DNA of 64,000 nucleotides from Prosthecobacter debontii (GTDB taxonomy: Bacteria > Verrucomicrobiota > Verrucomicrobiia > Verrucomicrobiales > Akkermansiaceae), in the NCBI GenBank assembly GCA_945862245.1, contig CAMAXN010000003.1, positions 1 to 64,000 on the forward strand, written 5' to 3'. Each line of letters begins with the position of its first letter. Positions within the stretch are counted from its first letter, which is position 1. A program made the position numbers and the translations under genes. This document shows, one piece after another, positions 59,329 to 64,000 of the stretch. The notes under the pieces are model-generated. The model saw only the letters and a list, made by a program, of their open reading frames with translations, was not told the origin of the DNA and searched no databases.

Positions 59329-60291
59329 TTACGCGGCCTTGATCAGCCATTGGCCGAACTTCCTTGTGCCCTGGATGCCGCAATCCGTTTGGGCGCAAAC
59401 TTCCACATCCCTAGCGAAATTCGCTAACTCCAGCCCCTCCTCGGCTCCCAGTACAAACACCGCCGTGCTGTATGCCCCCGCCTCCAGACACGATCCCGCA
59501 ACCACTGTCACCGCCCGCATCCCGTTCGTCACCGGCCAGCCTGTCCGCGGATCGAGGATGTGCCCGTAACGTTTGCCATCGTGTGTGAAAAACCTTGCGT
59601 AGTCTCCCGAAGCTGAAACCGCACGATCGCTCACCGCCAGCCCGCCCCAGCAATTGCCCGGCTTGGCACCGTCCTCAATTCCCACGTGCCAGAACGGCTG
59701 TTTGCCATTTCCTCCCATCGCGAAGATATCACGGCCAAAATCAACCAGCGCATCGGTGATGCCCCGCTCCGCCGCCATTCTCGCCACATAATCCACGGCA
59801 TATTCCTTCCCGAATCCCCCGAAATCCAATCCCATCCCGCGCATCGGCAGGCGCACCGCGCCGGGTCTCCGCTCCAACTTCGACCATCCTGTGAGGGCGA
59901 GCGCCTCCGCCACCTCACCGTTCTCCGGCAGACGCTCACGCACCTTGCGCCAATCCCAAACCAGCTGTAGCGGCAGCAAGGTCGGATCAAGAATTCCTTT
60001 GGTGCGGCGATGCAGGCTCTCCGCAAGATCGAGCATGTGCGAGGTCTCGTCATCAATCCGCACCCAACGCTCGCCGGCCGCCGCATTGATTTTCGAAAGC
60101 TCCGAATCTTGGCGGTATCTGGAAAACTTCGCCTCGAATCCGCCTATCCATCCGAGCACATCCGCTCCGAATTGCCATGCATCGCAGTTATCCTCAAGGC
60201 GGAACTTGATCGAGCACGCCGTTCCCATCGCGGAGAATTCCAGATGACGTATCCCCGCTTCGTTCGCAGTCAATGGTTGTGCCGTTTCCAT
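59329..60291 (-). CDS. apbE: FAD:protein FMN transferase
   Basis: Attaches FMN from FAD to Ser/Thr of exported proteins. The 320 residues include FSAMGTACSIKF, KFSRYRQDSELSKINA, DPTLLPLQLVWDW, GLDFGGFGKEYAVDYVARM, VDFGRDIFAMGG, SASGDYARFF, HILDPRTGWPV and AGAYSTAVFVLG, covering the ApbE substrate and metal sites. Oddly, no signal peptide or lipobox is visible (METAQPLTANEAGIRHLEFS), although most ApbE act outside the cytoplasm. It lies 12 bp after the DUF3570 stop. No NqrC/RnfG-type FMN-binding-domain gene is nearby, so its target should be an operon partner. Confidence 0.94.
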   Translation of the reverse strand: METAQPLTANEAGIRHLEFSAMGTACSIKFRLEDNCDAWQFGADVLGWIGGFEAKFSRYRQDSELSKINAAAGERWVRIDDETSHMLDLAESLHRRTKGILDPTLLPLQLVWDWRKVRERLPENGEVAEALALTGWSKLERRPGAVRLPMRGMGLDFGGFGKEYAVDYVARMAAERGITDALVDFGRDIFAMGGNGKQPFWHVGIEDGAKPGNCWGGLAVSDRAVSASGDYARFFTHDGKRYGHILDPRTGWPVTNGMRAVTVVAGSCLEAGAYSTAVFVLGAEEGLELANFARDVEVCAQTDCGIQGTRKFGQWLIKAA

Positions 60292-60303
60292 ATTTTTCCC
60301 TGA

Positions 60304-61488
60304 CTAAAACTCCGCACTCAAACCGAAAGTCCAGATGTCGGCGCTCGGATAAGCCGCACCGGGCGCCACATCGCCACCGCCTCCGCTTGCGTTCATCATG
60401 TAGCGTTCGTAAGTGGCGTTTGCCGAAAAAACCTCGTTGAACCTGAACCTTGCCCTGAGGCCGACGCTCACCGCGTCGAACGAGGATAGCCGGTAATCCG
60501 CCGAGTAGTTCAGCCCGCTTCCATCCGGATTCGCGGGCGGGGTTTCGATCGGCAGCCCGTCGAGGGATCTGACAAAAAAGTCCGCCGCCGACTGGTGGTA
60601 ATAACGGAAAAAAGGAACCAGTTGAAGCTTCTCCCCCACCTGCTGCCGCCACTCGATCTGCAAGGTCTGGGAAAGGATGCCGAAGTCGTCGTTCGAGAAC
60701 CTCAGCACCACGTCGACCGAGGCGTCTGCAGCCTCTACATAGTGCCTGCCCTCGAACTGCAGCACCTGGCGGAAACGACTGTCCGGTCGATTCTCCGGAC
60801 AGATGTTGTCCACCGGGATAAAAATGGTTCCGCCGAGCCCGTCCGGAAAGCCCACAATCTCAGTCCGCTGGATCACCTTGTAGGGGTCGCTCAGGTAGCC
60901 GTCGCTGTATCCCAAGGTCAGGTTGCAGGAGACCACCGTATTCTTGTCGATGATCTGGCTGATTCCTGCAAAAAGGTCGTAGGTCTCTTTTCTCTGGTCC
61001 TCACGCCCGTCAAATACCGCGACATCATCGTCTAGATAATTTAGTCCAAAGGTAAGTTCTGTGTTCTTCTGATTAAACTCGATCATGTCGCTCAGCGCCA
61101 CGCCGTTGGAAATATAGTCGTTCTCTTTGCTACGCGAAATTTCTAGCTCCACGCGGTGGTCGCCGAACTGCCTAGAAATTGCGCCGAGAAGACCATTCCG
61201 AACATCATATATCTCGGCGGAGAGGAAAGGCTGCAGCCCTCCTGGCAGGGCTCCCGTCGGCGAGGCACCACTGATCGCATCGTTGAGATACTGGAAACGA
61301 AAGGATGTCTCGTCATCGAATTCTATTTCACCGCGCAAGTAATATGACTCAACCCGGATCCGATCCGTACCCTCATCGTAAAACTGGTAGCTGGCATCCC
61401 AACGCATCGGCAGGTTTTGAATTTCTGCTCGCGCATGACCGCAAAACAAAGGCATCAAAATTAGTGGGCGGCTGGGATTTGTTTTCAT
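60304..61488 (-). CDS. DUF3570 outer-membrane-barrel-like protein with candidate flavinylation motif
   Basis: A 394-residue exported protein with a weak signal MKTNPSRPLILMPLFCGHAR. It consists of alternating polar/hydrophobic beta-strands ending in a C-terminal Phe (IWTFGLSAEF), as in outer-membrane barrels; this is the DUF3570 family. Strand examples: RIRVESYYLRGEIEF, SFRFQYLNDAISGASPTGAL, VSVGLRARFRF. The segment D70-A-I-S-G-A-S76-P-T matches the ApbE acceptor pattern (in NqrC/RnfG D..SGAT.T). It is the first gene of the operon, with a TATAAT-like box 31 nt upstream of the ATG. Confidence 0.88.
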   Translation of the reverse strand: MKTNPSRPLILMPLFCGHARAEIQNLPMRWDASYQFYDEGTDRIRVESYYLRGEIEFDDETSFRFQYLNDAISGASPTGALPGGLQPFLSAEIYDVRNGLLGAISRQFGDHRVELEISRSKENDYISNGVALSDMIEFNQKNTELTFGLNYLDDDVAVFDGREDQRKETYDLFAGISQIIDKNTVVSCNLTLGYSDGYLSDPYKVIQRTEIVGFPDGLGGTIFIPVDNICPENRPDSRFRQVLQFEGRHYVEAADASVDVVLRFSNDDFGILSQTLQIEWRQQVGEKLQLVPFFRYYHQSAADFFVRSLDGLPIETPPANPDGSGLNYSADYRLSSFDAVSVGLRARFRFNEVFSANATYERYMMNASGGGGDVAPGAAYPSADIWTFGLSAEF

Positions 61489-61519
61489 TTATGCTACTTT
61501 ATAAAAGGCATGATTGGAA

Positions 61520-61525
61520 ATTATA
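61520..61525 (-). promoter_or_regulatory. Candidate -10 box upstream of the DUF3570-apbE operon
   Basis: A perfect TATAAT on the minus strand (61525 to 61520), 31 nt before the DUF3570 ATG, would give a leader of about 25 nt. No good -35 is visible at 16-18 bp, so this is tentative. Confidence 0.35.
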
Positions 61526-61577
61526 ATAACGTACTATGATGTGAGATGAACGCAAATATTTTATCTAATGAGCATGA

Positions 61578-62543
61578 TCAAATAAGGCCCACCGCTTTCC
61601 GGATGCGCGAGAGGGTTTTCGCCGCCTCATCGCGGGCGCGATCCGCGCCTTTCTGCAGAACCTCATCCACGTATCCAAGATCCGCCGCCAGCTCGTCGCG
61701 GCGGGCACGCATCGGTGTGAAATGATCCCAATACGCGTCGGCGAGGCGCTTCTTGAAATCGCCGTAACCGATGCCGCCGGATTGGTGGTCGGCGATCATC
61801 TTTGCAAGGTCAGATTCCGATGCGAAAAGCTTGTAGAGTGCGATGACCGCGGAGTTCTCGGTCGGTTTCGGGTCTTCTACGGGTGTAGAGTCGGTGACGA
61901 TTTTCATCACCAGCTTGCGCAATTTTTTCTCATCGCCGAATAGGGGTAGAGCGTTGTCGTAGCTTTTGCTCATCTTTCGCCCGTCGAGGCCGATGACCAG
62001 TTCGGTCTCCTCTCGGATGATCGCCTCGGGCATCACCACGGTGCCTTCCCCATAGGTCTCGTTGAGCTTCGTCGCGAGGCTGCGCGTGACCTCAAGGTGC
62101 TGCTTCTGATCCTTTCCGACCGGCACCTTGTTCGAGTCGTAAAGCAAGATGTCCGCCGCCATCAGCACCGGGTAGGCGAAGAGCGCGTGGTTCGGGGAAA
62201 TGCCCTGCGAGACCTTGTCCTTGTAGGAGTGACATTTGTTGAGCAGCGGCATCGGGCAGACGGTGGAAAGGATCCACGCCAGTTCGTTCACCTCAGGTAC
62301 CGCGCTCTGACGGAAAAAGACTGATCTATCCGGATTCAGCCCGCAGGCGAGGAAATCGATGGCGAGTTCGCGGACATTTTCCCGCAGCGCCGCGGCATCG
62401 CGCCCTGACGTCATCGCATGGTAGTCCGCGATAAAATAAAAGCCCTCACCCTCCGCCTGGAGCTCCACGGCGGGCTTCATCGCGCCGAAGTAATTCCCGA
62501 CATGTGGCTTCCCGCTCGGCTGCAATCCCGTCAAAATCCTCAT
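61578..62543 (-). CDS. trpS: Tryptophan--tRNA ligase
   Basis: Class I aminoacyl-tRNA synthetase charging tRNA-Trp. From ATG 62543 the 321 residues read MRILTGLQPSGKPHVGNYFG, with the HIGH signature as PHVG. FIADYHAMTS, VCPMPLLNKCHSYKDKVSQG, YPVLMAADILLYDSNKVPVG and the KMSKS loop in GLDGRKMSKSYDNALPLF follow. An upstream frame to 62579 adds a Gly/His-rich extension and is unlikely. The divergent neighbour is the UDP-glucuronate decarboxylase. Confidence 0.96.
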   Translation of the reverse strand: MRILTGLQPSGKPHVGNYFGAMKPAVELQAEGEGFYFIADYHAMTSGRDAAALRENVRELAIDFLACGLNPDRSVFFRQSAVPEVNELAWILSTVCPMPLLNKCHSYKDKVSQGISPNHALFAYPVLMAADILLYDSNKVPVGKDQKQHLEVTRSLATKLNETYGEGTVVMPEAIIREETELVIGLDGRKMSKSYDNALPLFGDEKKLRKLVMKIVTDSTPVEDPKPTENSAVIALYKLFASESDLAKMIADHQSGGIGYGDFKKRLADAYWDHFTPMRARRDELAADLGYVDEVLQKGADRARDEAAKTLSRIRKAVGLI

Positions 62544-62642
62544 GACCAAAACATGCCCCCCGCCCCTCCCCATGGTCAAGCATGGTGCGGAGCCTCTTGA
62601 TTTGAGGTTTCATGTTTAGAGTTTTGGGTTTAAAATCGACGG

Positions 62643-63578
62643 ATGCGAATCCTTATCACCGGCGGCGCGGGCTTTCTCGGCTCTCATCTATGCGAACGGC
62701 TATTAAACGAAGGCAACGAGGTAATCTGCCTTGATAATTATTTCACTGGGCGGAAATGCAACATCGCTCACCTGCTTTCCAACCCGTATTTCGAGCTCGT
62801 TCGCCACGATGTGACGGAGCCGTTCAAGTTCGAGGTAGACCGTATCTACAACCTCGCCTGCCCAGCCTCGCCTCCGCATTACCAGCACAACCCGATCAAG
62901 ACGATCAAGACCTCTGTGCTCGGCGCGATACACACCCTTGGTCTCGCGAAACGCACCGGTGCTCGCGCATTTCAAGCATCCACCTCGGAGGTTTATGGCG
63001 ATCCCGAAGTACATCCGCAGCCGGAAAGCTACAAGGGATCTGTGAATCCCATAGGTATCCGAGCTTGCTACGACGAGGGCAAACGCTGCGCGGAAACCCT
63101 GTTTTTCGACTACCACCGCCAGAACGGCGTGGATATCCGCGTCGTTCGCATTTTTAACACCTATGGCCCGCGCATGTTGCCGGATGACGGGCGTGTCGTC
63201 TCCAATTTTATCGTCCAAGCATTGCGCGGCGAGGATCTCACCATTTACGGGGACGGCCTCCAGACCCGCTCGTTCTGTTACGTGGATGACCTCATTGAGG
63301 GCTTCATCCGCCTCATGGAAAAAGAGGGTATCACCGGTCCCGTGAACCTCGGTAACCCGGGTGAGTTTACCATGCTGGAATTGGCCGAGCTGGTGATAAA
63401 AAAGGTCGGTGGTAGATCCAAGCTTAGCCATTTTCCACTCCCAGGCGACGATCCGAAGCAGCGCCGCCCGGACATTCATCTCGCGCAGAATGAACTCGGT
63501 TGGGAGCCGACTGTAAAACTCGAGGACGGCCTCGACCCTACCATCGAATATTTCCGCAAACTCCTTGTGCAGAGTTGA
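62643..63578 (+). CDS. UDP-glucuronate decarboxylase (UDP-xylose synthase)
   Basis: Extended SDR enzyme converting UDP-glucuronate to UDP-xylose for surface polysaccharides. The 311 residues show the NAD site [65 protein letters not shown], and catalytic YxxxK as YDEGK preceded by the typical [40 protein letters not shown] and [17 protein letters not shown] complete the family pattern. Start ATG 62643 ([13 protein letters not shown]). A 302-codon antisense ORF here is a shadow. Confidence 0.95.
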   Translation: MRILITGGAGFLGSHLCERLLNEGNEVICLDNYFTGRKCNIAHLLSNPYFELVRHDVTEPFKFEVDRIYNLACPASPPHYQHNPIKTIKTSVLGAIHTLGLAKRTGARAFQASTSEVYGDPEVHPQPESYKGSVNPIGIRACYDEGKRCAETLFFDYHRQNGVDIRVVRIFNTYGPRMLPDDGRVVSNFIVQALRGEDLTIYGDGLQTRSFCYVDDLIEGFIRLMEKEGITGPVNLGNPGEFTMLELAELVIKKVGGRSKLSHFPLPGDDPKQRRPDIHLAQNELGWEPTVKLEDGLDPTIEYFRKLLVQS

Positions 63579-63751
63579 TCTGATCTTCACCGCCGTTTTC
63601 GGTTGTGGCAAAATGGCCTTACTTACTCAAAATTATCGCCTCTCTAACGAACGCTGTCGGATCACCGTCGCAAACTCTATTTACGAAGCCCATGGTAACT
63701 TCAAGGTAAACCCACAGTTGTCGAATGGTAGAAAGCGGATACCTTGATGTT

Positions 63752-64000
63752 ATGCAGTTTTTCAAGAAACTCCTTTTTTTCGCTGCCCTCACATCTCCGC
63801 TCGCGGCACAAACACCCGACGCGGTTACCATCCTCGCCGGAGCGCGCCTTGCGGCAACACTCACACAACTAGACAAGGGTCTTGAAGGCACCCTCACAAA
63901 AGGCAGTAAAAAAATCCCCATCACTCTTTTCCTCAAGGGAAAGGACATTCAGTTTCAATTCACCGAGGACGAAAAGCCGCGTATCTTCCACATGCGTCTC
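63752..64000 (+). CDS. LolA-like outer-membrane lipoprotein-sorting protein (5' part only)
   Basis: The first 83 residues are visible before the window ends. Signal peptide MQFFKKLLFFAALTSPLAAQ, then AVTILAGARLAATLTQLDKG, LEGTLTKGSKKIPITLFLKG and KDIQFQFTEDEKPRIFHM. This resembles the start of LolA/DUF4292-type outer-membrane lipoprotein-sorting proteins found in this phylum (AR....L..L....GTL......PI.L.LKG..I.F). The call is provisional since most of the protein is off the edge. Confidence 0.65.
   Translation, partial: MQFFKKLLFFAALTSPLAAQTPDAVTILAGARLAATLTQLDKGLEGTLTKGSKKIPITLFLKGKDIQFQFTEDEKPRIFHMRL

Noticed and set aside
62703..63611. 302-codon minus-strand ORF
   Set aside because: Antisense to the UDP-glucuronate decarboxylase gene, which has all SDR motifs; codon-bias shadow.

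Overview
The window looks like chromosomal DNA from a member of the Verrucomicrobiota (PVC group), probably order Verrucomicrobiales. This is inferred from protein content: a DUF1800/DUF1501 gene pair, large secreted LamG-cytochrome c-propeller proteins, GYF-RDD membrane proteins, verrucomicrobial Ig-repeat surface proteins, lone pseudopilins with a GspE/GspF/GspG set and no full type II secretion locus, an elongation factor P with an unusual tip loop, and a DksA-like protein with a histone-like tail. Most of the window is housekeeping. I found no CRISPR array, prophage, rRNA or tRNA.

Layout. 1-9 kb: dnaE (3' end off the window), a YfgM-like membrane protein, two consecutive bactofilin-type genes (the second with zinc ribbons), nadA, a lone pseudopilin, dapF and trpA. 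9-13 kb: uxaC, a decayed insertion sequence and malQ. 13.3-20.7 kb, all minus strand: a basic hypothetical protein, a gspG/gspF/gspE/gspE-like secretion or pilus cassette, a MidA-like methyltransferase and rpsP. 21-26 kb: a decayed exported nuclease, a large lipoprotein and a U32 (RlhA-like) protein that carries two in-frame palindromic repeats. 26-38 kb: DUF1800/DUF1501, rarD, ispA, a LolC/E-like permease, GYF-RDD, an NlpC/P60-like lipoprotein, pheA, scpB, then the histone-tailed DksA with rpmG and rpsR. 38-50 kb: folE2, a cytochrome c/propeller pair, lysA, rpmB, efp, ribBA, yqgE, a toxin-antitoxin remnant, rnr and a GH3 enzyme. 50.7-57 kb: a fused LamG-cytochrome-propeller protein, a broken sulfatase, an SGNH hydrolase, a hypothetical protein and a DJ-1 protein. 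57-61.5 kb: one operon, DUF3570 - apbE - tlpA-like - DUF4266 - Ig-repeat protein. 61.6-64 kb: trpS, a UDP-glucuronate decarboxylase and the start of a LolA-like gene.

The most interesting locus is the 57-61.5 kb operon. ApbE attaches FMN to Ser/Thr in a Dxx[S/T/A]GA[S/T] motif. No classical FMN-binding-domain protein is present, but two exported proteins of the same operon carry such a motif: D-A-I-S-G-A-S in the DUF3570 protein and D-T-V-A-G-A-S in the Ig-repeat protein. With the thioredoxin-like protein and the Cys-containing DUF4266 lipoprotein, this could be a self-contained cell-envelope flavin/redox system.

The second theme is dispersed palindromic DNA. A 51-nt double-hairpin repeat lies twice, frame-neutrally, in the U32 gene. 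A third copy, with compensatory stem changes, truncates a toxin gene. A separate AT-rich arm family sits at several gene borders. Decay is common: transposase, nuclease, sulfatase and toxin remnants are all recognisable. The cluster dksA-like/rpmG/rpsR/folE2 consists of zinc-sparing protein forms.
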